Positions 26,943 to 36,768 of a DNA stretch of 64,000 nucleotides are shown one piece after another. Source of the stretch: Taibaiella sp. (GTDB lineage Bacteria > Bacteroidota > Bacteroidia > Chitinophagales > Chitinophagaceae); assembly GCA_019638495.1 (NCBI GenBank), contig JAHBTQ010000008.1, positions 124,001 to 188,000 of the forward strand, in the 5' to 3' direction. A program made the translations under genes and the position numbers. Under the pieces are notes generated by a model. That model saw only the letters and a program-made list of their open reading frames with translations, did no database searches and was not told where the DNA came from. How positions within the stretch are numbered: position 1 is the stretch's first letter; every line of letters starts with the position of its first letter.

Positions 26943-29243
26943 CTACTTTAGAAAAACCAATTTGCCCGTGTAGGTTTCGGCGCCATTCGCATCAGACGCG
27001 AATATCATATATACACCGCTTTGAGGCCTGCGCCCGGTATAGTCAACGCCATTCCAAACGGCCTGCCCACCAAACGCCTTGGTCCTGTACACGAGCTGGC
27101 CACTTATATCTGTTATCCGCACATCTGCATTATCTACCAATCCCCTTATTGCAATTGTACCACCATAACCACTTGGAACAGGATTAGGGAAACAAAGAAC
27201 ATCCTTGTTAGAGGTCCCACCTTCTGTTGAGGTCCCCCGATAGCTCACTAATCCTCCTTCAGTGCCAATATATACTTCACCTGTTTGCTGATCGATAGAG
27301 ATGATAACGATTCTGTTCGACGGCAATGGACTGTTCTCAACCGTAAATCGACTCACGATCTTAGAAGCATCGGGCGACAACAACCACACGCCATCATCAG
27401 TCCCCACCCATTTGCGGTTGGCGCCATCTACTGCAATGGTGCGCACGTTATTGCCGGCAAACAAATAGCCCGCAAACTGATCGTACTGCACTATTGGTAT
27501 GTCCGCATCGCAGGGGTTTGACTGCGTGGATGGGAACGTACAGTTGTTCACAATTCCGATACCCTCAGCAGTACCGATCCAAATGTTATTGTTCCTGTCT
27601 TTCGCCAGGCAATTCACTGTTTTAGACGGAAGATTGCCATATCCTACACCTGGCCTCAGTACATATTGGGCGTCGTCCGACTTATCACCCAGCGTTTCGT
27701 AAGAGCCAAAATCATACACTCCAACTCCTCCACCACTAACACCTACAAACCAGATTCGGTGGTTGTCGTCGATAAGGAGCGGCCCACCATAGTCTATACC
27801 AGCCACACGATATTTGTACCATTGATCTTCGGGAGTCCTGACGTATAACTGGTTACCGCTATTAGCGAGCTCTGTCATCCATAAGTTGCCGTTCTCATCA
27901 AGTTTCATGCCCAATACCTGCCGCTGAGATGGCCCAATATTGGGGTTACCTTCTAAAATGGAGTTTACGTTGTACAACTTATACGTACCGTCCGAGTTCA
28001 TTACAAACAATCCCGACTCGAATGAACCCATATATTTGGTACCGGACTTTCGGTCAAGCTCAATATTGCAAAAATCGACCAGGGTATCGAACGGTCGGTA
28101 CAAAAACCTTTCGAGATAATCCCATTTCCCATCGTTATAATGACTGAAAGCATTATATCGCCCTACGCCGCTAAACTTATCATCATAGCCACCGTGAGCT
28201 ATCCACAGCTCGCCGTTCGTCGCCTCAATATCGAAAGAGTTGAAATTACTTGGCCCTGTTGGCGTGTAATAACCAAGTTCCTTCGCCTCATTACACTTCA
28301 TCAATCCGCCGAACTCCTCTGCTATCCATATAGCACCATCACCCGTCCTCACTACCTGAGCCGGATGCTTGCCTGTCAGGTCAACAGCATCTGAGAATGT
28401 GCCATCCAGCGTATATATTTCTATCTTTCCTGAGTAGGTTGCTGTGTCATACTCACATATGTGCAACTTTGAGTCGGCGATATCAATATGCTCGATCTTT
28501 GAAGGTGACCTATATACCAGGGAACGGACACCTGAGCCAAGGCGATAGACAATTGTGTCATTTGCCATGAAAATCGAATTCCCTTCTGCAGCTATGCTCG
28601 TATACCCTACTGCAGAATCGATCCGCAACCAGGATTGATAGTTTTGAAGCGAACTGCTGAACAGATTTGCCCTGTAAATACCGGAAGAAGTCAATGCATA
28701 AAGTGAATCATCCTTAATTGTAGTTCCTCTTACAGGGATCGATTTATTATCAAGCGTAAACTCGTAAGTCTCTTTTATAGTACGTTTGGTCAGGTCCAGT
28801 ACAATGACGCCGATAGATGTACCAAGGTATGCAAGTCCATTGTGGGTATAAATAGAGAAAATTGTCTTTGCACCTGCAATAGATTTTATTTTCAGATCGG
28901 GAATATTATAAAAGGTATTGTCCTTAAATAAATCGATGTTACCATTTGTATAACCCAAAATGGCCATCGAAGTGGACATATCGTACCCAACACACTGCAA
29001 GCCGATATCAGACATACCTTCAACCTTACTGTAAGCATCTATCTGCCCGGCAACAATATCAAATGTGTAAAACCCCTGGCTACCTGCCACAAATAGTTTC
29101 GTACCACTGGTAGCAACACCAACTGCATTGTTATAGGGCAGAAATGATTTCCAACTGCCTATCGGCTTTTCTTGTGCTATGGCACCAAAACCTAAGCCGG
29201 GTAAGGCAACAAAAAACAATAGGATTCGTCTGAGTTTGTTCAT
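26943..29243 (-). CDS. porZ: Type IX secretion component PorZ-like beta-propeller protein
   Basis: Secreted protein of 766 residues, close to Porphyromonas PorZ (776). A signal peptide (MNKLRRILLFFVALPGLGFGAIAQ) precedes GSWKSFLPYNNAVGVA, the characteristic PorZ opening. Two seven-bladed propellers follow, with two-component-regulator-propeller motifs such as NIWIGTAEGIGI, KWVGTDDGVWLL and GEVYIGTEGGLVSY. The C-terminal CFPNPVPSGYGGTIAIRG to FLK is a T9SS sorting domain. PorZ is part of the surface attachment complex that receives T9SS cargo and presents A-LPS to the sortase PorU. This fits a genome with five cargo proteins in the same window. It abuts recO directly. ATG at 29241-29243 is preferred over one two codons upstream. 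Confidence 0.85.
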   Translation of the reverse strand: MNKLRRILLFFVALPGLGFGAIAQEKPIGSWKSFLPYNNAVGVATSGTKLFVAGSQGFYTFDIVAGQIDAYSKVEGMSDIGLQCVGYDMSTSMAILGYTNGNIDLFKDNTFYNIPDLKIKSIAGAKTIFSIYTHNGLAYLGTSIGVIVLDLTKRTIKETYEFTLDNKSIPVRGTTIKDDSLYALTSSGIYRANLFSSSLQNYQSWLRIDSAVGYTSIAAEGNSIFMANDTIVYRLGSGVRSLVYRSPSKIEHIDIADSKLHICEYDTATYSGKIEIYTLDGTFSDAVDLTGKHPAQVVRTGDGAIWIAEEFGGLMKCNEAKELGYYTPTGPSNFNSFDIEATNGELWIAHGGYDDKFSGVGRYNAFSHYNDGKWDYLERFLYRPFDTLVDFCNIELDRKSGTKYMGSFESGLFVMNSDGTYKLYNVNSILEGNPNIGPSQRQVLGMKLDENGNLWMTELANSGNQLYVRTPEDQWYKYRVAGIDYGGPLLIDDNHRIWFVGVSGGGVGVYDFGSYETLGDKSDDAQYVLRPGVGYGNLPSKTVNCLAKDRNNNIWIGTAEGIGIVNNCTFPSTQSNPCDADIPIVQYDQFAGYLFAGNNVRTIAVDGANRKWVGTDDGVWLLSPDASKIVSRFTVENSPLPSNRIVIISIDQQTGEVYIGTEGGLVSYRGTSTEGGTSNKDVLCFPNPVPSGYGGTIAIRGLVDNADVRITDISGQLVYRTKAFGGQAVWNGVDYTGRRPQSGVYMIFASDANGAETYTGKLVFLK

Positions 29244-29304
29244 GTACATGCAGTGGCAAATGTAGATAATTAACGCATTTAAGCCCGCAATATTGCTCCG
29301 CGAC

Positions 29305-30207
29305 TTATGCCCCCAGAAGAAGGGCTACGATTGTAAAGAGGGCAAAAACAACGCTCGCAATACCATTCGTATTTGCGAAGGCTATCCCTACTTTGCTCAG
29401 GTCGTCCGGCTTTACGAGCCGGTGTTGATAAACAAGCAGGAATCCGTAAAATACCGCCCCCGCCCAATAAACAGGGTGCAACGCGCCAACAAAGGCAGCT
29501 CCCACCACAAAGCAGAATGACAGCACATGCAGCACAGTAGACACCCTCAGCGCGTTCTTTGTACCTATGGCCGCCGGAATGGAATGGAGAGAGTGTGCCC
29601 TATCAAACACCTCGTCCTGCAGTGCATAGATGATATCAAACCCGGCAACCCAGGTAAGTACGGAAAATGAGAACATCAGTGGCAGCAAAGCAAACTGCCC
29701 GGTCACCGCAAGGTACGCACCGATTGGTGATAACGAAAGCCCAACGCCAAGGACCAGGTGACAAAGCGCAGTAAAGCGTTTAGTGTAACTATAGAAGAGC
29801 ACTACGAACAACGCAACGAACGAAAGCCAGAAACATGCCGGGTTGATGAACCAGGTAGTACTAACAAAAAGGATGCAGTTGACAACAGTAAACGTCAATG
29901 CCTGACCCGGTTTAATGATTCCTGCGGGCACTTCCCGTTTCGCCGTTCTTGGGTTCAGCGCGTCAAAGCGCCTGTCGAGATACCGGTTAAATGCCATTGC
30001 CGCACTACGTGCAAATACCATGCACAGCAACATCTTAGCAAACAACACCAAACTGAATGGAGATTCTGCACCGTCTGCCTTTAACCGGAGGGTACCTGCC
30101 GTAAACCCTATCAGGGCAAATGGAAGGGCAAAAATGGTGTGACTAAACTTTACAAGCGAAAGATAGTCGCGAATTCTTCTTATGGGATGAGAAATAACTT
30201 CCGACAT
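29305..30207 (-). CDS. UbiA-family polyprenyltransferase (menaquinone-type)
   Basis: Inner-membrane aromatic prenyltransferase of 300 residues with about eight or nine membrane helices. Both Mg-diphosphate sites are present: NRYLDRRFD (Asn74, Asp78, Asp82) and DIIYALQDEVFD (Asp191, Asp198, Asp202). The sequence is close to bacterial 4-hydroxybenzoate polyprenyltransferases. In Bacteroidota, which make menaquinone rather than ubiquinone, such genes are usually MqnP of the futalosine route, though the acceptor is uncertain here. The DUF1573 gene ends 4 bp upstream on the same strand, so the two are likely co-transcribed. Confidence 0.88.
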   Translation of the reverse strand: MSEVISHPIRRIRDYLSLVKFSHTIFALPFALIGFTAGTLRLKADGAESPFSLVLFAKMLLCMVFARSAAMAFNRYLDRRFDALNPRTAKREVPAGIIKPGQALTFTVVNCILFVSTTWFINPACFWLSFVALFVVLFYSYTKRFTALCHLVLGVGLSLSPIGAYLAVTGQFALLPLMFSFSVLTWVAGFDIIYALQDEVFDRAHSLHSIPAAIGTKNALRVSTVLHVLSFCFVVGAAFVGALHPVYWAGAVFYGFLLVYQHRLVKPDDLSKVGIAFANTNGIASVVFALFTIVALLLGA

Positions 30208-30211
30208 TCCG

Positions 30212-30739
30212 TCAGTTTATATCAGCTTCAATACCTATGGAAACCGCTTCGGGCAACGCATTAGAGTGTACAATAATATTTTTTTGCTGAAAACCGGATT
30301 TCCCGGCTGTATTGAACACCACAGTAATATCCCCGTCATTTCCCGGGGCTATAGGCTCCTCGGGAAAGTTAGGTACTGTGCAACCACACGTTACATCGGT
30401 CTTAGCTATCATCAATGGATAATAACCTGTGTTCTTAAACCGGAACGTATGCTTCAGCACTTTGCCTGCCGGTTGCTTGCCAAAGTTATACTTGGTTTCA
30501 TAGAACTGCATGGTGGTATGCGGCATTTCCAGAACACGCTGGCTGCGGGTGCGAGTCTGTTCAGGATATATCTCACCGCGGTATATTTCCCCCTCTTTGC
30601 TATAAAAGATACCCTCACCACCGCCGCGAAAGCGCCTGAAAAGCGCATTTCGGCTTATGCCGGTGAGCTCAATAATAACCAGGGTGAATACGGATAACGT
30701 AAGAACAGTAAGTAGAATGGCTTTGTAATTCTTTTCCAT
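30212..30739 (-). CDS. DUF1573 family protein with N-terminal membrane segment
   Basis: Protein of 175 residues. One membrane helix (about residues 7-25, AILLTVLTLSVFTLVIIEL) is followed by an exported Ig-like DUF1573 domain with its signature KTDVTCGCTVPNFP, FRFKNTGYYPL and DITVVFNTAGKSG. The family is abundant in Bacteroidota, and its role is not established. A longer reading with 17 more residues exists, but it places a hydrophilic and Cys-containing stretch before the membrane helix and is unlikely. It lies between the FG-GAP protein gene and the prenyltransferase gene, all on one strand. Confidence 0.87.
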   Translation of the reverse strand: MEKNYKAILLTVLTLSVFTLVIIELTGISRNALFRRFRGGGEGIFYSKEGEIYRGEIYPEQTRTRSQRVLEMPHTTMQFYETKYNFGKQPAGKVLKHTFRFKNTGYYPLMIAKTDVTCGCTVPNFPEEPIAPGNDGDITVVFNTAGKSGFQQKNIIVHSNALPEAVSIGIEADIN

Positions 30740-30826
30740 CCGGTTTTTTGTAATAGCAGTCAAAGATAGACAATATATACACGCAGGCACGTGGCGAAAA
30801 GCATAACCACACGTTAATATCAGAGG

Positions 30827-33115
30827 CTATCTCAGTACCGTAAACTTGCTGTAATATTTACATGTACCGCTTTGAAGCATACATATATAGATACCCGGCG
30901 GTAAATGGTTTATCATTACGGTGGAGTTACCCGGCATTGCTGCTGCTGACACAGTAACGCATACTTTTCCTGTCATATCTACTACCCGCAGATCAACCTC
31001 GCCCGAGGCGATGCCGCGCCAAGAAACGTTCAGCACGTTACTGGCCGGGTTTGGATATACCTTTATCTCGCATGAATTGTAGGTATCGGGTGTACTGGCG
31101 ATATATACTTTTCTCTTATAAAACTCAAGACCGCCCTTTATATTTCCTTTTATCATTGTGTAGCTGCCGCTGCCATCTATGTCGCCTACAGTGACTGTAG
31201 ACCTGTGATTGCTGTAAATACCATATGTAGTTCCAGGATGATTATAGCGGTTATGTGTCGAGTCGATATAGGAATACGACCCATCCACAAGTGTATAAGG
31301 CCCTGTTGTATCTCCCGACTGGAAGCCGGTATACTGGTATATATTTCCGGAATTGCTGCCCAGAAGCAGGTAATCAGTGCCGCTGGCATCCAGTTTTCCA
31401 ATAAAGGGGGCCGAGTAGCAGCCGATATTCTGCAGTGGATCTGCTTTCGCCTTCCCCACCTTTGTCGTTATAAGTTTCAGCTTGATGCTGCCAGCTGCCG
31501 TGCTCACATTCCGGTAGTATTGCAAGTAACCATACAAGTTACCGATGATCAGGTCTTTCTTGCCATCCTTATCCAGGTCGTAGATAAGCGGAGCTGCTGC
31601 TCCACCAACGTTGATGTCGTTTCCTCCTTCATCTTTCAGCACAAGTTGATTTAGCTGCCAGTCAGGTTGCACAGTCTCAGAGCCGGCCATGTTCTTGTAA
31701 TAAGAAAGTGTACCATCTGAGTGGCCCAACACCAGGTCGGAAAACCCATCATCATCTATGTCACCTATGCCGGGGGCCGCGCCCGAGAAATTCTGAGCAG
31801 AAAGTGTCGCCAGGTCCTTTGATTCTAGTGTAAATGACGCGCCGGAAGGAGATGATGTATTCAGGTAAAGTGACAACCTGCTTTTAAGAAGGCCTGATGA
31901 CTGCCTGTAGCCATCAGACCCAACTATAAGATCCGGTTTGCCATCCTTGTTATAGTCAAACAAAGTGGGATAGCTTGCAGTACCCAGATCAATGGTTCTG
32001 TCCGTGAGGAAAGAATCTGATTTGAATTGCCAATCCGGCGCACCTGGCGTACTATTGTTCCGGTAATACCAGATGCAGTTGTAATTTTCCGAGCCGCTAC
32101 CTCCATTAGGAGCTACAAGAATATCAGTTCTTCCGTCCTGGTCTGCATCAAGCGTGAACGCGGCTGGCCAAACAGGAATGTCCAAACGCTTACCTCCTGT
32201 CTGCCACAATGTATCCTGGTCAACCATTGAGTCTATGGGCGAAGAATGCTCCACCCTGCCGTTTTTCAAAAAGGTAAGCTCATTGAAAGATACACTGCCG
32301 TCCAGGTAATCCATATCGCCATCAAGATCCCAATCGAATAGACATATCGCATTGCCGGAATGTGTCACCTTTGCCGCAGGCCTTGCGAGGCCGGCATTGC
32401 TACACGAATAGCCAAGTCCATGCGTGCGGTAAAATCCCTGGTACACCTTGCCCCAGCACCTGTCTTTCAGTTTTATCCTTATACTGTCGCACGGCAGGCC
32501 TTCCTCTACCCGCATATTCTTGTAATAGTACATATAGCCCCCTGTAATGTAGTAGGCTACAAAATCCAGGTCGCCATCGTTATCTACATCAGCGATACCT
32601 GGTATGTCCCCGGGATTTACAAACGCATTTGCCGGGCCTCCTGTTAATGCATCATTGAAGTATAAAAGGTCTTGGTAATAGATAAATTTCAATTCGTTAG
32701 CGCCATCATAATATCCGCGATATACGGCAATACCATCACTGCCACGCTGAAACAGATCTGCGATGCCGTCACAATTGTAGTCGCGCATCAAAAGATAACC
32801 CAAGGTAGGAGGAAAATTCAGCGCATATTTGGGCTCATACCTATAGGACGGCAACCCGTCTGACAAACCAACATTTAGAAATGTAGAGATACCTAACCCG
32901 CTCTCATAGACGACCAGGTCTTTCTTCCCATCATGGTTAAGGTCGGCCTCTGAAAACTGTGGATTGTTGAAGCCTCCGCACCAGGCCAGTGTTTGTTCTT
33001 TGCCATAGGCAAAGACCTTAACCGTAGTATCATGTTGGTAAAATTCCTGCGCACCTGCAGATAACGAGGTGGCAAGCATTGACAGGAGGATATAGCTATG
33101 CCTAAGGAAGTTCAT
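30827..33115 (-). CDS. FG-GAP/VCBS-repeat T9SS-secreted protein
   Basis: Secreted protein of 762 residues. The signal peptide MNFLRHSYILLSMLATSLSAGAQ is followed by integrin-alpha-like FG-GAP/VCBS repeats forming a beta-propeller. Calcium-type loops include DLNHDGKKDLVVY, DYNCDGIADL, DVDNDGDLDFV, DWDLDGDMDYL, DADQDGRTDIL, DYNKDGKPDLI, DIDDDGFSDLV and DLDKDGKKDLI. The C-terminus (IKVYPNPASNVLNV onward) is a type A T9SS sorting domain. Such propellers bind ligands or act as adhesive scaffolds; no catalytic motif is seen. It is the first gene of a minus-strand run leading to the DUF1573 and UbiA genes, with an 87-bp gap. Confidence 0.9.
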   Translation of the reverse strand: MNFLRHSYILLSMLATSLSAGAQEFYQHDTTVKVFAYGKEQTLAWCGGFNNPQFSEADLNHDGKKDLVVYESGLGISTFLNVGLSDGLPSYRYEPKYALNFPPTLGYLLMRDYNCDGIADLFQRGSDGIAVYRGYYDGANELKFIYYQDLLYFNDALTGGPANAFVNPGDIPGIADVDNDGDLDFVAYYITGGYMYYYKNMRVEEGLPCDSIRIKLKDRCWGKVYQGFYRTHGLGYSCSNAGLARPAAKVTHSGNAICLFDWDLDGDMDYLDGSVSFNELTFLKNGRVEHSSPIDSMVDQDTLWQTGGKRLDIPVWPAAFTLDADQDGRTDILVAPNGGSGSENYNCIWYYRNNSTPGAPDWQFKSDSFLTDRTIDLGTASYPTLFDYNKDGKPDLIVGSDGYRQSSGLLKSRLSLYLNTSSPSGASFTLESKDLATLSAQNFSGAAPGIGDIDDDGFSDLVLGHSDGTLSYYKNMAGSETVQPDWQLNQLVLKDEGGNDINVGGAAAPLIYDLDKDGKKDLIIGNLYGYLQYYRNVSTAAGSIKLKLITTKVGKAKADPLQNIGCYSAPFIGKLDASGTDYLLLGSNSGNIYQYTGFQSGDTTGPYTLVDGSYSYIDSTHNRYNHPGTTYGIYSNHRSTVTVGDIDGSGSYTMIKGNIKGGLEFYKRKVYIASTPDTYNSCEIKVYPNPASNVLNVSWRGIASGEVDLRVVDMTGKVCVTVSAAAMPGNSTVMINHLPPGIYICMLQSGTCKYYSKFTVLR

Positions 33116-33220
33116 AAAAATTCAGCTATATAAAGTTAGCAGAAATATTGCGTACATCCCAAAAATTAGGTGGCGTCCACCACCCGCCACATCTGGATGA
33201 CGCTGAAGCCCGACTCGCAA

Positions 33221-34033
33221 TTATCCGTACTTCTTCAGCGGAGATTCCGGCTCGTTGAGAAAGTGCTTATAAACCATCTTGTCGGCGAGAGATGGCAGAA
33301 GTTTGTTGAGCCACACCGCCAGCTTTCCCTGTCTGGTCATCACAATGGTACGTTTCCTTTGCTCTACCCCGTCCAGGATCAGTCCTGCACATTCCTCGGC
33401 TGACATCAACTTCCCCTCATCAAGGGGTGTTTCAGCCTGCGAACTGCCATCTGCGGTACGTGCCACATTTCGAATATTCGAGGCGGTGAAGCCCGGCGAC
33501 ACCCACATCACGTGCACCCCCGTCCGTAACATCTCCGTGCGAAGCGCCTCCAGGAAACCTTGCATGGCGAATTTAGAAGCAGAATACCCGGTTCTGCCAG
33601 GTAGTCCACGATAGCCGGCTATAGAAGAAATACCGGCTACCACACCCTTCGACTTCATTATATAAGGCATTACCGCCTTTGTGCAATATACTGTTCCCCA
33701 GAAGTTTATGTCCATGAGCTCACGTATCACCTTCAGGTCGGCGTCTTCAAATAGTGCGCGCATACTGATGCCCGCATTATTCAGCAAAACGTCCACCCTG
33801 CCCCATTTTGTTACCACTTCACCAATAAACCTATTACAGTCCTCCTCGCGGCTCACATCTGCCTGAACACACAGAACAGCCGGGCTGGCAGAAAAACTTT
33901 CCTGAAGCTTGGTAAGGTTTCTGCCACATACAGCCACCTTAGCTCCACGGGCCAGGGATATTTCCGCCAGGGCCTTACCTATGCCGGATGAACCTCCTGT
34001 TATGACAACGACTTTATCAGCTAATGAACTCAT
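33221..34033 (-). CDS. Short-chain dehydrogenase/reductase (SDR)
   Basis: NAD(P)-dependent oxidoreductase of 270 residues with the full classical SDR set: cofactor loop TGGSSGIGKA (12-21), NNAG (85-88), catalytic Ser137 in ISSIAG, and Tyr150/Lys154 in GYSASK. The C-terminal hydrophobic stretch resembles DHRS7-like reductases of lipids or steroids, but the substrate cannot be named. ATG at 34031-34033 is preferred; three extra upstream codons are possible. It starts 32 bp after hemF on the same strand and may be the last gene of the haem operon, though no link to haem synthesis is known. Confidence 0.9.
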   Translation of the reverse strand: MSSLADKVVVITGGSSGIGKALAEISLARGAKVAVCGRNLTKLQESFSASPAVLCVQADVSREEDCNRFIGEVVTKWGRVDVLLNNAGISMRALFEDADLKVIRELMDINFWGTVYCTKAVMPYIMKSKGVVAGISSIAGYRGLPGRTGYSASKFAMQGFLEALRTEMLRTGVHVMWVSPGFTASNIRNVARTADGSSQAETPLDEGKLMSAEECAGLILDGVEQRKRTIVMTRQGKLAVWLNKLLPSLADKMVYKHFLNEPESPLKKYG

Positions 34034-34065
34034 GTAGTGCAAATATATAGATTATTGTAGGCGTC

Positions 34066-34989
34066 TTACACCCAGTCGTTGGGGCGGTAGTACTTTAGCA
34101 TGGCCTCTTCGCGGCTGCCAGATTCAGGTTTGTGATCATACACCCACCTTGCCCGGGGCGGAAGACTCATAAGTATACTCTCCGTTCTGCCATTTGTCTT
34201 AAGCCCGAAAAGGGTGCCACGGTCATGTACCAGGTTGAACTCCACATAACGCCCCCTTCTTATCTCCTGCCACGCTATCTCAGCATCTGAATATTCTGTA
34301 TATTTTCTTCTTTCTACTATTGGTAAATAGCCTTCGAGAAATCCATTTCCGTTTGCCTGTTGAAAGGAGAAGAGCCTTTCTGCTTCTGCCTCATCTTTGG
34401 GGCGCAGGTAATCATAAAACACACCACCTATCCCGCGCATTTCATTTTCCCGGTGTTTGTTGGTAAAATACTCGTCGCACTGACGTTTGTATTTCGGATA
34501 AAGCTCCTCACCAAATGGCTGCATTAATCCTTTAAGTACACCATGAAAATGACGTGCATCTTCCTCAACTAAATAATAAGGTGTTAAATCACAACCACCT
34601 CCAAACCAACTGTCTAACTTCATTTTATTTGAATCGTACAATTCAAAATACCGCCAGTTTGCGTGCACTGTAGGCACGTGCGGATTGCGCGGATGGATGA
34701 CCAGCGACAGGCCACATGCAAAGAAATTGCTATCTCCTACCCCAAACGCATCCTGCATAGCTTTGGGCAGAGCCCCGTGCACAACCGAGGTATTTACGCC
34801 ACCCTTTTCAAACACCGCCCCGTCTGCAATAACCCGGGTGCGACCACCACCGCCTTCCGGCCGGCTCCACCGATCTTCTCTGAACTTCGCCACACCATCT
34901 ACACCCTCCAGGCCAGCACAGATTGTATCCTGCAGGCCATGAATATATTCAACAAATCTATCCTTCAACTCCATATTACTACTGGCCAT
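34066..34989 (-). CDS. hemF: Oxygen-dependent coproporphyrinogen III oxidase
   Basis: Aerobic enzyme of 307 residues converting coproporphyrinogen III to protoporphyrinogen IX. Family stretches are clear: FACGLSLVIHPRNPHVPTVH, WFGGGCDLTPYY, GIGGVFYDYL, EFNLVHDRGTLFGLKTNGRTESILMSLPP, and the C-terminal YRPNDWV. All catalytic features look intact. The start at 34989 overlaps the end of hemE by 11 bp; an alternative ATG at 34974 (MELKDRFVEYI) aligns better with many homologues and would leave a 4-bp gap. It is the last hem gene of the operon. Use of HemF points to an aerobic lifestyle. Confidence 0.95.
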   Translation of the reverse strand: MASSNMELKDRFVEYIHGLQDTICAGLEGVDGVAKFREDRWSRPEGGGGRTRVIADGAVFEKGGVNTSVVHGALPKAMQDAFGVGDSNFFACGLSLVIHPRNPHVPTVHANWRYFELYDSNKMKLDSWFGGGCDLTPYYLVEEDARHFHGVLKGLMQPFGEELYPKYKRQCDEYFTNKHRENEMRGIGGVFYDYLRPKDEAEAERLFSFQQANGNGFLEGYLPIVERRKYTEYSDAEIAWQEIRRGRYVEFNLVHDRGTLFGLKTNGRTESILMSLPPRARWVYDHKPESGSREEAMLKYYRPNDWV

Positions 34990-36010
34990 ATTCTTTCACA
35001 GCTTCTACGAACGCCTTTGCATTATCTACCGGTACATTGGGCAGTATGCCGTGCCCCAGGTTTGCTATATATCGTTTTGTTCCAAATCCGTCGATCATCT
35101 CCTTTACCTCCTTCTTTATCTGGGCAGGCGTTGTCAGCAGCTTGGAAGGGTCATAGTTACCCTGAAGTGTGATCCTGTTTTCGGTGATCTGTCGGGCCAG
35201 TTGTGGAGTTATGCTCCAGTCAAGCCCCAGGCCCGCCGCACTTGACGAACTCAGATCCTGAAGCGCATACCAGCTACCCTTGGGAAAAAGGATCACCGGC
35301 GCATGCTTGCTCACCGCATCTGAAATTTGCAACAAGTAAGGCTGCGCAAACGCCTTAAAATCAGCCATTCCCAGCATTCCGCTCCAGCTATCAAACACTT
35401 GCACAACGTCTGCTCCAGCCTCAATTTGAGCTTTCAAGTACTCAATTGTTGCATCCGTTATCTTCTGTAACAATTTGTGAGCCAATTCTGTATTTGAAAA
35501 ACAGAATTGTTTCGCCTTATCAAAACTTTTGCTACCTTTTCCCTCCACCATATAGCAAAGCAGCGTCCAGGGAGCGCCGGCAAAACCAATAAGTGGCACC
35601 CGGCCGTTGAGCTCCCTCTTGGTCAGGGCCAGCGCCTTCATCACATAGTCCAGGCGAGCCGGGATATCGGTGGCAATAAGGGCATCTATATCAGCCTCAG
35701 TGCGAATAACATTGGGAAGCAAGGGCCCCTTGCCCTCCTCCATCAGCACTTCCATCCCCATTGCCTGGGGAATAACTAATATGTCTGAGAAGATGATAGC
35801 TGCATCAACACCTACCTGATCTATGGGCTGCAGCGTTATCTCGGTAGCCAGTTCCGGGGTTTGGCAACGCGTGAAGAAGTCATACTTCTCGCGAAGCTTG
35901 ATATAATCAGGCAGGTAACGACCTGCCTGGCGCATCATCCATACGGGCGGCCTTGAAACTTCCTCTCCCCTCAACGCACGCAGCAATAAATCATTCTTCA
36001 ATTCAGACAT
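34979..36010 (-). CDS. hemE: Uroporphyrinogen decarboxylase
   Basis: Cofactor-free decarboxylase of 343 residues that turns uroporphyrinogen III into coproporphyrinogen III. The signature PPVWMMRQAGRYLPDY (residues 21-36) carries the Arg residues that bind substrate carboxylates. IFSDILVIPQAMGM carries the catalytic Asp, and GFAGAPWTLLCYMVEG and LGHGILPNVP are also family marks. The length is normal. It lies between hemD (50 bp upstream) and hemF (short overlap), consistent with one transcript running in pathway order. Confidence 0.96.
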   Translation of the reverse strand: MSELKNDLLLRALRGEEVSRPPVWMMRQAGRYLPDYIKLREKYDFFTRCQTPELATEITLQPIDQVGVDAAIIFSDILVIPQAMGMEVLMEEGKGPLLPNVIRTEADIDALIATDIPARLDYVMKALALTKRELNGRVPLIGFAGAPWTLLCYMVEGKGSKSFDKAKQFCFSNTELAHKLLQKITDATIEYLKAQIEAGADVVQVFDSWSGMLGMADFKAFAQPYLLQISDAVSKHAPVILFPKGSWYALQDLSSSSAAGLGLDWSITPQLARQITENRITLQGNYDPSKLLTTPAQIKKEVKEMIDGFGTKRYIANLGHGILPNVPVDNAKAFVEAVKEYGQ

Positions 36011-36060
36011 TCTATTTTATTTTTTACTTTTTATAATCTTCTTAAAATATTATAAACCAT

Positions 36061-36768
36061 CTATTTAGCAAAATATACGCATGCCAATTCCAACAACTTC
36101 ATTTTACCTGGTCTTTCTGCAACCACGATATGTTTAACACCATGACGGGCCAGCTCTGCCGCAGTGCTTTTACCAATTGCGAACGAAACCGCACCGTCAG
36201 GGACGTTGTTCACTTCAAAAAAGCTCCTCACCACGGCCGGACTATAGAACACTACACCACTAAATGTAGCATCCAACTTTGAAGGGGTGGACACGGTATC
36301 ATATATTACTATCTCTTCAACCTCCACTCCCGCATTTGTCAGTTTTTGCGGCAAAATATCCATCCGCTGATCGCCACAAAAAAAGACAACTTTCTTGACA
36401 TTGGCAGCGATTGCCACGTCTGCCAGTTCGTCAGCCCCCGAAACCTCAGCCCAAATCGCCTCAATATTATCTATACTATTTCGTTGATTTACAAACTCTT
36501 TCGAATAGTTACCTAAACAAAACAATCTCCATCTTCCGACAACCTCCGGCAACAAATTCAGCAACCCTTTGAGCCCATTCCTGCTGGTAACTACCGCATC
36601 TACCTCTTCCCTTGCCAGTTCTTCAACCCGTTGGCGTAGCACCATTTCGTCTCTGAAACGGATCTCGGTAAATGGGACAATATCTAAATCTATACCATAT
36701 TGGGAGGCCATCTCCCTGCCCCCCTCTCCCGGCTCGCCGGTACAAAGTATAGATACATTGCTTTCCAC
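36061..36768 (-). CDS. hemD: Uroporphyrinogen-III synthase
   Basis: Cytoplasmic enzyme of 235 residues that closes and inverts ring D of hydroxymethylbilane. HemD is poorly conserved. Here it is supported by SRNGLKGLLNLLP, FCGDQRMDILPQKLTNAGVEVEEIVIYDTV, GVVFYSPAVVRSFFE and AIGKSTAAEL, the usual order of HemD blocks, plus its place after hemC. The start codon is GTG and directly abuts the hemC stop codon with no spacing, implying translational coupling. Confidence 0.9.
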   Translation of the reverse strand: MESNVSILCTGEPGEGGREMASQYGIDLDIVPFTEIRFRDEMVLRQRVEELAREEVDAVVTSRNGLKGLLNLLPEVVGRWRLFCLGNYSKEFVNQRNSIDNIEAIWAEVSGADELADVAIAANVKKVVFFCGDQRMDILPQKLTNAGVEVEEIVIYDTVSTPSKLDATFSGVVFYSPAVVRSFFEVNNVPDGAVSFAIGKSTAAELARHGVKHIVVAERPGKMKLLELACVYFAK